Shown here: in pieces, positions 34,919-45,940 of the stretch
How the letters are laid out: each line of letters starts with the position of its first letter
Position numbering within the stretch: position 1 is the stretch's first letter
Source of the DNA: Thozetella sp. PMI_491
Lineage: Eukaryota > Ascomycota > Sordariomycetes > Chaetosphaeriales > Chaetosphaeriaceae
Reading direction: 5' to 3'
Length of the DNA stretch: 64,000 nucleotides
NCBI GenBank assembly: GCA_021432635.1
Contig: MU270016.1
Span: forward strand, 1,870,171-1,934,170
Program-made: the position numbers and the translations under genes
Notes under the pieces: generated by a model
What the model saw: the letters and a program-made list of their open reading frames with translations, nothing else
Databases searched by the model: none
Told to the model about the DNA's origin: nothing

Positions 34919-36895
34919 CCCTCCGCGCCGCGGCTGCAGCCGACGGTCCGCATCCGCCGGGGCAGGACCGTTGTGTCTGATGTGTCGGAGTGGTCGCCGG
35001 AGTTGCGGCCCACCGCGAGATTGGGACCTGTCCGCCGGGTCGGGCCGCTTATCGCGTGATCGCGCCTGGCCTCGAGGCGTAGAGGGCGCGCGGACAGTTG
35101 AATTGGTATCGCAGAGTTGCTAGCGCATTCATCCAGTCGGGGCAGTGTAAGGAGCGAGCAGGAGCGTCTGTCGTGAAGCGGACCGGGTGGAGAGAGGTCA
35201 CGGTTGCACGAGGAGCAGAGAGGAGCGTCGGGCAGGCGGGCACGGCACGTCTTTGGAGCGCTTCCGAGGATGATGATCGACGCTTCCGTCAGGCGAGCCT
35301 CGGGCGGATTGGATGGAGAGAAGCGGCCGGATACACGTGCCTCAGGGGCAGGGCTGGGTAGCGCAGAGGTTGTGTCGCAGAGGGGGCGCCTCCGGTCTGA
35401 GGTCTGTCGGTCGGCGTGTCGCGGTGAGCGTCAACAATGTGCAGCAACTGGTTCACTTCGAGATGTCGAAATTGTTTTAGCGTGACGAGACCAAAAAGCG
35501 TCCCCCAAGATCCGTTTCTCTCCACCCTCGGCGGGGACTCATCACGGACCACCTCCAGGGAAGGCATAGTCTGTACTGTATGGGCACTGTGTCCATGGCC
35601 TCAAACTAGGCCCTGCGCCCGGCCGTGGGGCCGTCCGCGTGGATGAAGAAGCCGTGCGAGCGCACTGTAATAGATCCACCGACTATCTTCACACAATGTC
35701 TGACCGTTGCGCTTGTGGCCGACCGGCCGGAGGAAGGCGCATCCTGAAAGAAAAAAAAAAGAAAAAAAGGGTTAGAGACACCTGAGAGAGAAGCTGTGGC
35801 ACGCTAGAGAATGCATTATGTCGGGGCATTGCTGGGGGGCACGATTGGCACGTTCGTCTCCCCATCGATGGTGCAGACGAAGACTGCACGATCGAGTGGT
35901 GCTGGCCAGGACTAGCCCTGCGTTCCGAAGCCCCAGATCTTCCCCTGATCTTCCCGTCCTAGCTTACTGGCTCTCTCTTTACCGTCGCCAGCCGGAGGGG
36001 CGGCCCAGCCGGGGCCGCTTCCTGGCTTGGGGCTCTGAGCGAAACCCCTTTTTAAATGGCAAGCAACCCCTGCGAACGCACCACGGGCCAGCGTTACGTG
36101 ATCCGCCCGACCTCGCCAAGCCCGGCCTAGGTTCTAGAACACGACAGGCGCCAGGGGGGAGGAAGGTGGAGGGGGACCGCCATGCTGGCATGATCACGCC
36201 GGCACCTCGCGGCAACGGGCGGAAGTCGCCTTTTACCTCCCGGCCATATCATTCTCGCATGTGCTATGCATGCCTATGTCTGCTATGCGCTGCGTGCTGC
36301 CCGAGTGGGCCGGTCCCGCGCCAGGTCACAATCTCGTCCCTCTCTCTCCCGTACTACGTAGTATGGACATCCGCCGGGAGCCGTGAAAGGTGCAAACGGC
36401 GCGGCTTAGCGGCTAATAACTGCGTGGTGGATTCCAGAATTGCCGAGCCCTCGGCGCTTCTCGCGGCCACCTGCCAGCTGGCTTGGCTGCCCGCTGTTCG
36501 TGCTGCGTTGCTACGTCGAGAGCAGCGCGGCCGAATCGAAGCCCTGGGGCACGCGGGTCATATATGCCTCCTTCGTCGCATCGAGCTTAAGGCTCTGACG
36601 GGGCTACCTCAGGCACCACCTTCGTAATCGCGCTCCGCGAGGTCCTGGGTGACTCAGGCCGTCAACCCGGGCCCGCTACTGATGCAGGAGCTGCGCTGGC
36701 CGGTCTGCCCTTTTAGGACTGATGGCTCACTGTCGCGCCGACATCCCAGGGCAGCTGTGAGTGTCTCCCGCCAGAGTTCCCACCTCGACTGGCTTATAAG
36801 TATGGCAGTCCCCCCACCACCTCGCCGGCCGCTAGCCAGGCTAGACTTACGAACAGCAAGCCGCGCGCCGCACCGAACTAGTTGACCCCTGCACG
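34919..36895. promoter_or_regulatory. Divergent intergenic region of kinase and Nudix genes
   Basis: These 2 kb must hold the promoters of the kinase (leftward) and Nudix gene (rightward). An A-rich run occurs at about 35749-35769. No coding frame here looks real, though a long chance frame spans 35818-36627. Confidence 0.5.
36795..36800 (+). promoter_or_regulatory. TATA-like box of the Nudix gene
   Basis: TATAAG in GGCTTATAAGTATGG lies 101 bases before the Nudix start codon. Confidence 0.4.
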
Positions 36896-37606
36896 ATGGC
36901 AGACACCTCTTCGCAAGAAGCTGCGCCGGCCGTCCGCAGTCAGGCGGCGCCCGTTAGCGTCCCCCCGCTCCTCATGTCGACTGAGTTCTACATCGGCTGC
37001 GGCACCCTCACGGTGGACCCGCGCGCTCGCAAGTGGCTTGGTATCTACTACCCGTTATTCGACGACATCCACCTGCCGCGCGGCCGCAAGGACTGGGGCG
37101 AGCGTATGGAGACGGCCGCCGAGCGCGAGACGTTCGAGGAGACGGGCTTCCGCTCCCGGCTGCTGCCGTCGTATATGGGCACGCGCTCCACTCCGCCGAC
37201 GCTAGCGTCGTCGGACCCGACGCATCGCTACCACGCGGCCTTGAAGGCGGCCCAGCTCCTCGAGGGTGGCGATCTGCTGGCCGACGGCGTCAAGCTTACA
37301 GAGCCGTTCGCGCTGCTGCCGCACTTCCAGACCAACGGCGCGCTGGCGGTCGTCTTCTTCTTCTTGGGTGTGGCCGACAGCACGGCGGAGCGGGTGCCGG
37401 GCGAGGAATCCGGTCAGCAGGAAGAGGAGGACTACGAGCCGATCTGGTACGATTACGACACTATGCCTCCGCACATCCGCGAGGGGTACCAGCCGATCGT
37501 GGAGCGAGGTGTGCAGCTCGCCGAGACGCTGGCCGAGAGAGAGGGCGTAGAGGGCATGCTAAAGGGTGTGCAAGGGTACTGGGAGCGACCCACGACTCCA
37601 AGCTAA
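36896..37606 (+). CDS. Nudix hydrolase
   Basis: A single exon of 236 residues. The Nudix box at 63-85 fits the GX5EX7REUXEEXGU pattern: G63, E69, then RE at 77-78, EE at 81-82 and G84-F85, the helix-loop-helix that binds Mg2+ and a diphosphate. The N-terminal 25 residues are Ala/Pro-rich and probably disordered. Downstream, a helical insert and HFQTNGALAVVFFFLGVADS complete the fold, followed by an acidic stretch (EESGQQEEEDYEPIWYDYD). The length and Nudix box position suggest a bis(5'-nucleosyl)-tetraphosphatase or diadenosine-type enzyme, but the substrate cannot be told. No targeting signal. The kinase is its divergent neighbour, and it converges on the C2 gene. Confidence 0.88.
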   Translation: MADTSSQEAAPAVRSQAAPVSVPPLLMSTEFYIGCGTLTVDPRARKWLGIYYPLFDDIHLPRGRKDWGERMETAAERETFEETGFRSRLLPSYMGTRSTPPTLASSDPTHRYHAALKAAQLLEGGDLLADGVKLTEPFALLPHFQTNGALAVVFFFLGVADSTAERVPGEESGQQEEEDYEPIWYDYDTMPPHIREGYQPIVERGVQLAETLAEREGVEGMLKGVQGYWERPTTPS

Positions 37607-38096
37607 CAGGTAGGTGGAGGTCGCCGCACGGACAGGGTTATGAAGGAAGCATTTTTGGAGGAGACCCCCAGAGAACAGCTTTAGAAACACACTATTTCAG
37701 ATTGGTAGCGCTTCCATACCCACAATAAATTTGGCCTGGGTATCTCCCTTGTCGATCGTCCAGTCCTGCAGCGCTCTCGCAGTCTACAGGATGAAGGAGG
37801 TACTTGATTAGTTTTCCTGAGAAAAAGAAAGAAGACGAAACGCAATGGCCATGTAATCTGGCACAGCTTGTCCTCCCAACCGAAACTCCGCCGTCAGCAA
37901 AGACGTAGACCGAGAACGCCGTCGCGCCACCAGAAAAATCATACACAAACGTAGGTGGTTTCCGACTGCCAACTAAATCCATCCTCTTCGGCCGGGCCCG
38001 TCTGGAACCAACATGATAGGCCTCAATATAGGATGGGCATAGGCCAATCCAAGAGCCAGAGGTCTCGGCCGCCGCCTGCGCCGCCAGTTGGCAGAG
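37607..38096. other. Convergent 3' spacer
   Basis: These 490 bases between the Nudix and C2-domain stop codons have no coding signal. They presumably hold both 3' ends. Confidence 0.5.
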
Positions 38097-39988
38097 CTAG
38101 TTGGCTGCAGACCCGGCCGTAGGGTGGCCGGAAGAGGGGCCCGCTTCGGGCTGTACCCCCGCGGTGGTCCGGCCGCCGGAGCGGCTCAGGTACTCCCGCA
38201 CCTTGGACGGGTCCTCGATGGCGTCCAGCACGCGCTCCTTCTTGCTCTTGAATGGGGCGTCGTCGTCGCCGCCCATGTCCTCGAGTCGGCTCTCGTCGTC
38301 GGAGCTGAACGAGCTGGAGCTAGGGCTGCGGTTCAGCACCATCAAGACACTTTTGCCCTCCTTCTTGCGGATCTTGATCTGGTTCTTCTTCATCTTCTGC
38401 AGCTCCTCCTCCTCCCAATGCATAGCAACGACACCCAGCCCAGGCAAATTCCGCTCCAGGAAAGCCTTGAGGTCCGGCAGGATCGACTTGTCAGGGCGGT
38501 ACGTTCCGCTGTCGTTGTCGATGACGAGCTGATAGTGGCGCGGGTCCTGCGGCGGCGGCTCATAAGGCGGTCCACCAGGCAGGTCGTCGTCGGGATGCGT
38601 CGGCTCCGGCGGGTTGGGCTCCTCGCTCGCATCGGGCTTGGCTAGCCGCCGGATGAAGAACTCCCCTGAGCACGCGATGTAGGTGGCGACGTCTGAGTGC
38701 ATCGTGTGCTTGCTCAGGAGGTCGACGCCGAATTCCTTGCCCGTCTCAGTGAAGCGCATTAGGCCGTCGAGCGTGATGACGTAGGTGAAGATGCGTCCGC
38801 CCTCGTCAAAGTGCGCCAGCTTGAGGAATTGGAGCGACGCCTCTTCGCTGCACGCCTCGATGGAGCCGTACTCGGTCGTCGAGTCGTAGTTGTAGATGCG
38901 GTTATGCTGCTTGTGGAGAGCCTTGTTGAGAATGCGGCCGCGTAGCCCGCTTGAGGTGAACATCAGGCTCACAAACGGTCGAAACTCGACGTAGCGGTGG
39001 TACATCTTGGGTGGAACTGGCCCCGCGAGCTGAATCTCGTTGGCTTGGAAGCTGGCGACACGGTTAGCGCGGTTTCGCATCGAAGTACGGAGGTGAAGGA
39101 CGCCATCACTCACTCGTATTTCTGGCTTTTCTCCTCCTTGGAACTGCTGGCGTGCTCGGCATCGTTCTCTTCGTTTTCGTTGACCTTGACCCCCGCCAGG
39201 CGGCCGATCATGGGGCTAAAGTGCTTGATAAATCGCGTCGGGCCCACCGTGTACACCTGGGCGTGGGGAGGATCGGACTTTCCGAGGACCTCAGCGCCGA
39301 GCCATAGGCGTGGAGTCATAGACATGTCTTTGCTGAGGGCCGCCTGCACACCCTTGAGCAGGTAGGCACGCTTACTCCCCATACGCTTCTTGACCTCGAA
39401 CTCGCGCCCGCTAGGACCGAAGCCCTTCCACTGCTCGTCGATACGCGGAACCCTGACTGTCACGTTGCCGAGGCGGTCGTTATGGTCCGGCCAGTCTTCG
39501 TCGTACAGGCGGCACTTGAGTGTGAAGCCGGTTGCGGGCACGTTGGCAACGATCCACTCCTCATCCCACACGGGCTCGGTGTTTTTCCTCACGGTCCTCG
39601 TGCGGTGTACGAGCAGGGGGTCCTCCTTGTGCCTCTTGGGAACCGAGGTGGTGAGGGTGGCAAGGATGAACGGGTCCGCCGCTGCCGTCTGGATGTCGGC
39701 AATGGGGAGGTTAGTGGCCTTGTGGAAGGTGAACTTGACCGTGTAGCCTGGCGGCGCCGAGGGGAGCGGCGTCTTGTCAAACCCGCCGGGAGGCTTTGTC
39801 TTATCCTGGACCTTGGCCTTTTTCTCCGTCATCTTTTCTTTAAGCCCGCTAGTCTTCGCGGCAACGAGGCCCGATCCTCCAAGTGGTCCTTTCTTGGCCC
39901 CAGCCTGCGCGCCGTTGCTGTGTCCGTTCTGCGCGCCGGCTTGCTCCGGCCCGGCACCCCCGGCCGGGGTGTTTTCGGCGGTCGCCAT
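38097..39988 (-). CDS. C2-domain protein, conserved in filamentous fungi
   Basis: Exons: 39988-39114 and 39051-38097, giving 609 residues; the 62-base intron joins at KYDFQANEIQLAG. Residues 1-80 are a low-complexity Gly/Ala/Lys-rich leader. Residues 82-220 form a C2-type beta-sandwich (YTVKFTFHKATNLPIAD...DPFILATL...RTRTVRKNTEPVWDEEWIVANVPATGFTLKCRLYDEDWPDHNDRLG), with the acidic loop residues expected for Ca2+ or phospholipid binding. A conserved middle (HRYVEFRPFVSLMFTSSGLRGRILNKALHKQHNR, EGGRIFTYVITLDGLMRFTETGKEFGVDLLSKHTMHSD) follows that I know only as uncharacterised fungal sequence. The C-terminal 150 residues contain a Lys-rich helix and a Ser/acid-rich tail. It is probably a peripheral membrane protein; no enzymatic motif is seen. 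Confidence 0.82.
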
Positions 39989-41251
39989 TGGGAAGTAACG
40001 AGAAGACAGCCAGAAAGAGACTTAAACTAGGATATAGTCAAGGCGGAAAGTGGAATTGTAAGACGGAATGAGGCGTAAGAGGGTAGCACTAGTGAGCAAG
40101 CTCGTCACCGTTTCTACGCGCTGGATATGTCCTGATGGTTGGATCCGGGGAAGATCGTCTTGGCGGGCTTGGCGGACTACGTCGTTGGTGAGATTGTGAG
40201 AGAGGACGGGTTGCCCAAAGCTCAACGTTGAGCAGTGATTTTGAGGCCGAAATGGCCTAGGGGCAAGCCGGGTGCTCAGAAGTTGGATAAGTGACGTCAC
40301 AGACCAGGCCCAAGTTATTATTTGTCCTACCAGCCTCTGATTGGCTACCAACCCCAAACCACTACCGGCTAAGGCATGAGACGGAGCGCACGGCCCAACT
40401 TGCAACAGCGGCCTCTTGCGGCCCAGTTGCGCCCTCAAGCTTAATTTCGGGACAGGGAATTGTCGGTACCGTTACGCCGAGCTTCTCGCAGCTTTTGTTT
40501 TGTACACTGGCCCCGCCCCCGGCCGGGCGTCGAGGAGCAATGAGTAAGCACCCCCGGCACGTCTCCCATTCACACTTTCCCCCAACCCCACCTCCCCTCA
40601 CTCAGCCTTATACTGCATGCCCCGCGAGGAGGTACCTCACTAGCTGGAGGGGGAGGGGAGCATCGCATGCCAAGCTATAGCCAAGCTATGCGGCTCCTCC
40701 AGGGTCCCAGCTGCTGGCCTAGCCGGTGACATGTCCCTCGCTAGAAGAGGCGGCGAGTTAGTCCCAGGGGATGGGGCAGACGACTTCGCCATTGGCGCTC
40801 GGCTAACGCATACGCCGTCTCGATGCAGCTTGCGTGTAAGATAATGCTAGCGCACGGGTGGTGGATGGCACTCTAGCGATGAAGCGCACATTCTAGAGAT
40901 GCAGTCGTTCTGGTATAGGCTCGTATTCGGAGGCGTCACGGTCTGGGAACCACAACATTTCGACCCAGCGTTGGATCGTGGCTGGACGGCGACGAGTGAT
41001 TGGCATGGGCAAGATGCAGTCTAGCACAGCTCCTCGGCCTCCTAGAGTGTGTACGGGGAACGGCCCGATTGCTCTTCCTTCAGGGCGGCCATCGCTCCAA
41101 GAGCTACAGCTATATATTGTGTCGCGACATTCTTGCAAAGCCGACCTCTTGTGGCGCATCCTAAGTCCTCTCGTATTACTACTCTATCTGTTGAACCTTG
41201 TAAACCCTCCTCCGTTGCTCCATATTCTGCCCGTTAGCCATCCCTCTCATC
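39989..41251. promoter_or_regulatory. Divergent intergenic region of C2 and PDC-like genes
   Basis: These 1.26 kb hold the two divergent promoters. No coding frame is convincing. A TATA-like box for the PDC-like gene is listed separately. Confidence 0.5.
41111..41116 (+). promoter_or_regulatory. TATA-like box of the PDC-like gene
   Basis: TATATA in CAGCTATATATTGTG lies 141 bases before the start codon at 41252. Confidence 0.4.
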
Positions 41252-43480
41252 ATGGCCGACACCGAGATCCTCATCGGCCAGTATCTCTTCCGCCGTCTCA
41301 AAGAGCTTGGCATTGAGACCATCTTTGGTGTTCCAGGGGGTTAGGCTCCCTTCAAACTCTCCTGCAGGGTGCGGTAGCTGAAAAATTCTATGTAGACTAC
41401 GAACTCGCCCTCCTCGACCTAGTCGAGCCGGAAGGCCTTTCCTGGGTCGGCACTCCCAACGAACTGGTCGGCGCATACGCGGCCGACGGGTATGCTAGAC
41501 AGAAGGGTGCCGGCGCTTTGGTGACGACGTTTGGGCCTGGCGAGCTGAGTGCCCTGTGCGGCATCGGCGGCGCCTACTGCGAGTCCGTACCGGTCATACA
41601 CATCGCCGGATATCCCACGAACCCGGCCCAGAAGAGTGGCAAGATCCTTCACCACACCATCGGAGATGGCAGTTACGAGTAGGCATGCCCCTGAATCTTG
41701 TGTCGGCGAAACTGACAATCAACAGGCACTATGTCAAGATGTCTGCGGAGCTTTCGTGCGCCACGGCCGTGCTGAAAGACCCGGCCACTGCTGTCTACGA
41801 GATTGACCGTGTTCTAAATGGTATACGCTCCAGCCAGTGCTCATCGTCATTGCACATCTGCTAACGACCAATAGCTATGCTGCACCACTCGAAGCCAGCC
41901 TAGTATGCCTACCCTCTTCCCCCCGCGCTCATGTTGTTATCTTAACAAGGTACAAGTCTCGGAATCTCGGAAGATGTGGCCTACACCAAGGTGTCGCCGA
42001 CCTATCTAGACACTAAACTTATCCGGACCCTCCCGTCTGGCGCGCAATCGTCAGAGTCCCGAGTAGTGAGCGAAATCATCAAGTCTCTCGAGGCAGCCAA
42101 GGCGCCGATCCTTATCGTGGATGGTGGCGCTTCCCCCTACGACTGGAGCCATCTGGCCGACGAGCTCATCGAAGCCCTAAAGATTCCCGTATTTTGCACT
42201 GTCCTCGGCAAAGGCCTCGTTAACGAGGAGAGCCCGTACTACTATGGTCCGTATTGCGGGATCGGCTCATATCCCAACGCTATCGAGGCAGTCTCCAAGG
42301 CAGACGTAATCCTATGGCTCGGGAGCTACCCATCAGACTTCAACACGTAAGTGGGGGCCAAGAGCGGACTACGACCTCGATAGCGGGCTGACTTAACCAG
42401 GGGTATGTTCACCGAGCATGTCGAATCTTCGTTGATCATCGATTTCCAGCGATTCCATATCAAGGTGAGACGCCAGAGACTACCACCAGCAAAACTTCAC
42501 TTCGTTAATACATGGCAGGTTGGGAACACAGTCCACGATGCTAGGACACACTCGGTTTGCTACCCTTTCTTCGCGAAGTGAGCAACTTTGTTAATATTCT
42601 CAGGTACTCCCTAAGCTGATCGAAGCTGCCAAGTCGCATACGCAGTTCTCTCAGCTCAAGGTTGACCCCGTGCCTCCGGCGTCAATGAACATGCCAGAAC
42701 TCATCGAGCAAGACTGGCTATGGGAGGCATGTATCCTGCATATCCCTCAGCGAGAGCCTTCGGTAGCGACTAACATGATGGGCTTTGCAGCGCCTCTCCA
42801 CCTACCTCAAGCCCGGTGACCTGGTCGTCTCGGAGACTGGCACGTCTCAGGTCGGCATCGTGACCACTCCGCTTCCGCGCGGCGCCCACGCGTGGACCCA
42901 GGCCGTGTACGGAAGCATCGGCTATGCTGCCGGCGCTGCTATCGGGGGCTCTATCGCCGCCAAGGAGACGGGGAAGTTCCGGCGTCTCGTTCTTGTCACG
43001 GGCGAGGGCAGCCTGCAGCTGACGGTGCAGGCGTTCTCCATCCTGAACCGCCACGGCGTTGTGCCAGTAGTATTTATCCTCAACAACGCAGGGTACGTCA
43101 TGTGCCATGTTGGCTGCTGGGTAACCACGTAAACTAATCTTCAGCGGTGGATAGGTATACTGTTGAGCGCTACTTCTGTGGCATGACGGCCAAGTACAAC
43201 GATGTTCCGAACTGGGACTACTGCGCACTATTCCGCGCATTCTCGCCCGAGGTTAAGACCAAGTCCTTCAAGGTCGGCACTGCCACCGAGCTGGATAGCC
43301 TCTTGAACGACACCGAGTTCAATAGTGCAATGTATCCTCAAGTAAGTAGGCCCAGCTGTGACCTTACAATGAAGCCCGCTGACGCTATAGCAGTGCGTGG
43401 AGATGTTGCTCGGCAAGGAAGACTGCCCAAGCGGCTTGAAGACCATTTTCGAAGCGAAGGCAAAGGGACAAAAGCATTGA
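41252..43480 (+). CDS. Pyruvate decarboxylase-like thiamine diphosphate enzyme
   Basis: Eleven exons: 41252-41339, 41396-41678, 41726-41820, 41875-41902, 41957-42346, 42401-42464, 42519-42554, 42604-42726, 42791-43092, 43155-43341, 43391-43480, giving 561 residues. Every join restores family sequence, for example [42 protein letters not shown] and NNAGYTVERYF. Exons of 28 and 36 bases occur. The eighth intron seems to be GC-AG (GCATGT donor at 42727), since the nearby GT breaks the frame. Active-site residues of PDC are present: the Asp of GVPGD, the Glu of [15 protein letters not shown], the His pair in ILHHTIGDG, and the Glu of GYTVE. The ThDP motif reads GEGS instead of GDGS. It would decarboxylate a 2-oxo acid to an aldehyde; pyruvate, phenylpyruvate or indolepyruvate are possible. 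Confidence 0.85.
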
Positions 43481-43652
43481 GGAAATGCTGCACTGTCTCG
43501 GCGACTGATGGCTTTCGCCCTGAGCCAGCGAACTGCAAAAGTGCGCCTTCATAGCTAGATCTCACACAGTCTTTTCATCCAATACGAACCACTATGGTGC
43601 ATTTTTTTTTCTTATTCTACTTACTAGCAGTGAGTTTCGAAAATGACCATGG

Positions 43653-45071
43653 TCATGCCCCTATGGCATCTAGCCAACTCGGCTGTTTTGGGCCACTAAG
43701 CATAGCCTCTAAATCCTGTAGCTTCTTATGTGAACCCTCTACACTTGCACCCCCTAGAGAGCCACCTAGAAGGCCCTTGCGCGCCTTTTCAATCTTCTTC
43801 GCCGTCTCAACTGTCACCGCTAGTGTCGCGTCAAACGCATTCAGGCTCGGGTCGCCCAGGACGGAAAGAGCAGCGAGGCCCATGAACGAGTGGTACACGT
43901 CTGGCGGGCTCCCGGCCTTCTTCCCAAACCCTCCGATAACATGCTGCGTCTTCTGCAGCAGGAAACGCCGCGCCGGCCCGACTTGGATCAGCCCGTCGTA
44001 GCCAAGGTTGGCGAGGGTACCGGCGGCCCACCACGTATAGCACGTGTCCGCGACCTTGTTGCAGCGACCGTTGAAGCCTACCAGGGAGGTTTTCTCGTCG
44101 AGGATGAGGTCATCAAGCGAGGCGGGATGGACGGGATTGTCCTCCTCGTCGTCGTCTTCGTCCTCCGAGGGTTCGAGGTAGACGAATTGCCGCGAGGCTA
44201 GCCAGTGTACTAGTGCAGGAATGTCGCGAATGCCCGCCTGGACCGCCTTGCTTGGCTCCGATACCTTGCCTCCCTCGAGGGGTCGGTCCAGTAGAGAGAG
44301 AGCACTCACGGCGCAGTACGCATAGCCGGAATGAGGCTCATCTTTCTGGCTCCCTGCAAGCCCGCCGTCGTACGTCTGCGTGCTCGAGATGTACTTCACC
44401 AGCTTTTCGGTATCGAAATCCTCAACCCACTCCGGGTCACCCTCCTTGACATCTCCCCGGAGCATCCAGCGCACCATGGCTGCGAGGTAGCAGTAGCGCA
44501 TGTCGTAGCCGCCCCCGATGAACCAGCCTTTCCCGGGAAGCTCCACCAGCGCCTCCCCAAAGCTCCCGTCAGGCCGTTGCAATCTCCGAAGCCACCGGAG
44601 GGTCTTGATCCGGTCCACGCCGGCAAATGCAGACCCAGCGTTGTCCTCATCCGCCAGCGCCGCGAGCATTTGGAGCGCGAACGCCGTCATGAAGACGCTG
44701 GCAAACGGCGATCTCTCTTGCCCCGGCGTGCCGTCGGCGAAGTTCCACTCCTCGTGCATCGATGCCGGCGGCGCGACCGAGGGGGAGCCGCAGAAGCCGC
44801 CGCTCGAGTGCTGCTGCGCAAGGACCCATTGTCGCAGGAGCGGCTTGTCCGCCGGCCGGACTAGCGGCTCAACCAGCGACTTTGCGTCGTCGGCGGCCGA
44901 CGGCGGGCCTGGCGAGGGAAGCAGGTCAGCAGCCCCCACCATGAAGAAGGCCAGGGCCATGCGGGTGGCCTCCATGGAGAGGTAGTGATGCGGTAGGAGC
45001 GAGCGGAAGCAGCGTCGCCAGTACTTGGCATGGAGCTCGATATTGAGCGGCGGGTCGTAAGGGTCGCCCAT
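43653..45071 (-). CDS. cdc43: Geranylgeranyltransferase type I beta subunit
   Basis: A single exon of 472 residues. Prenyltransferase beta-subunit repeats are clear: SSGGFCGSP, RPDGSFGEAL, TYDGGLAGSQKDEPHSGYAYCAV, SLVGFNGRCNKVADTCYTWWAAG, and VIGGFGKKAGSPPDVYHSFMGLAAL. The zinc ligands are Asp342 and Cys344 in ADTCYTWW and His394 in DVYHSF. The short C-terminal repeat spacing and the R-C-N-K-V-A-D-T-C pattern match GGTase-I (yeast Cdc43) rather than farnesyltransferase. With the shared alpha subunit it adds geranylgeranyl to CaaX proteins ending in Leu, such as Rho and Cdc42 GTPases. An acidic insert (SEDEDDDEED, about 302-311) is lineage-specific. The gene converges on the PDC-like gene and diverges from the ILM1-like gene. 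Confidence 0.9.
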   Translation of the reverse strand: MGDPYDPPLNIELHAKYWRRCFRSLLPHHYLSMEATRMALAFFMVGAADLLPSPGPPSAADDAKSLVEPLVRPADKPLLRQWVLAQQHSSGGFCGSPSVAPPASMHEEWNFADGTPGQERSPFASVFMTAFALQMLAALADEDNAGSAFAGVDRIKTLRWLRRLQRPDGSFGEALVELPGKGWFIGGGYDMRYCYLAAMVRWMLRGDVKEGDPEWVEDFDTEKLVKYISSTQTYDGGLAGSQKDEPHSGYAYCAVSALSLLDRPLEGGKVSEPSKAVQAGIRDIPALVHWLASRQFVYLEPSEDEDDDEEDNPVHPASLDDLILDEKTSLVGFNGRCNKVADTCYTWWAAGTLANLGYDGLIQVGPARRFLLQKTQHVIGGFGKKAGSPPDVYHSFMGLAALSVLGDPSLNAFDATLAVTVETAKKIEKARKGLLGGSLGGASVEGSHKKLQDLEAMLSGPKQPSWLDAIGA

Positions 45072-45940
45072 TTTCGCGGGAGGCTGGATGGCGCAGCTGC
45101 TCGTGGTTGGGAAGTCCTGGCGGTGTAGGTTTCATGGAGCTTCCTTGTCCATCCCCACGCCTAGCTAGCCGCTGAATCCGGGAAACCGGCGCTGTAGAAA
45201 CACTTGCAATCGAGCCTTTAACTCGTAAGTTATCTCCCCGCGCGAGCTCTGAGCTGTGTGCTTCGGGAATGGAAGCTGCCCCACCACCAGGCCAGCCGAT
45301 CATAAAAGAAGGCCCGAGCTTCCAGGCGCCCCGCCATCCAGGGGCTTTCGCTTGTCGCGGGCCGCAGGACGGGAGTGGCAGTTGGACGGGAGTGGCAGTT
45401 GGACGGGAGTGACGTGGCGATGAGAAGCCGGGCACCCCCAACAAGAGTTCCCGTCAAAATTTGTCCTCGCACCCTGGCCCCAGGCAGCCAACTCGCTCCT
45501 TCCTTCCTACGACTCGACCTCTCTTGTTCAGGTGAGCTCTGCAGCCGATCCTGTCACGCGACCGTCGTTCGTCTGGAACCCAACATTATCCGCCAGGTGC
45601 GACGAAGCTAGAGCTCAGCATCCTCGTTGGCCTCGATTCTCTGCGAACTTCTTCGCCTAAGCCTTCTCTAGCACTAGCTCCACCTCACGCGACACACAGC
45701 CCCTTGCTACGTCGTAGGCCCCCAGCACAGAGGGCTTCCGCTGCTCAGCTCGCCTGCATCTGCACCCCGCAACGCCTCCTTGCTCACCCATCGCGCAAGC
45801 CTTGAGTGCCCGATCCGGTCATAACTCTCTTGCCCGTGACGCAGCGCCCCGGCGACTACCCTTGCTCTGCACCATACTCGGTCGACAGACACAACGTGTA
45901 ACCTTCCGACGGCTCTCTAACCACGCTCCGACCGCTCACC
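45072..45940. promoter_or_regulatory. Divergent intergenic region of GGTase-I beta and ILM1-like genes
   Basis: These 869 bases hold both promoters, plus a short tandem repeat at 45367-45410. The stretch before 45941 is C/T-rich, as in many fungal 5' leaders. Confidence 0.5.
45367..45410. repeat. Tandem repeat, 17-base unit, 2.6 copies
   Basis: The unit GGACGGGAGTGGCAGTT occurs at 45367-45383 and 45384-45400, followed by a ten-base partial copy GGACGGGAGT. Copies are identical, suggesting a recent duplication in a promoter region. Confidence 0.85.

Noticed and set aside
35818..36627. 269-residue frame upstream of the Nudix gene
   Set aside because: Composition is Arg/Pro/Cys-rich as in non-coding GC-rich sequence, and it lies in a divergent promoter region.
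41337..41345. Early stop after GVPGG in the PDC-like gene, suggesting a pseudogene
   Set aside because: A GTTAGG donor at 41340 and an acceptor at 41395 restore the conserved [12 protein letters not shown] sequence.
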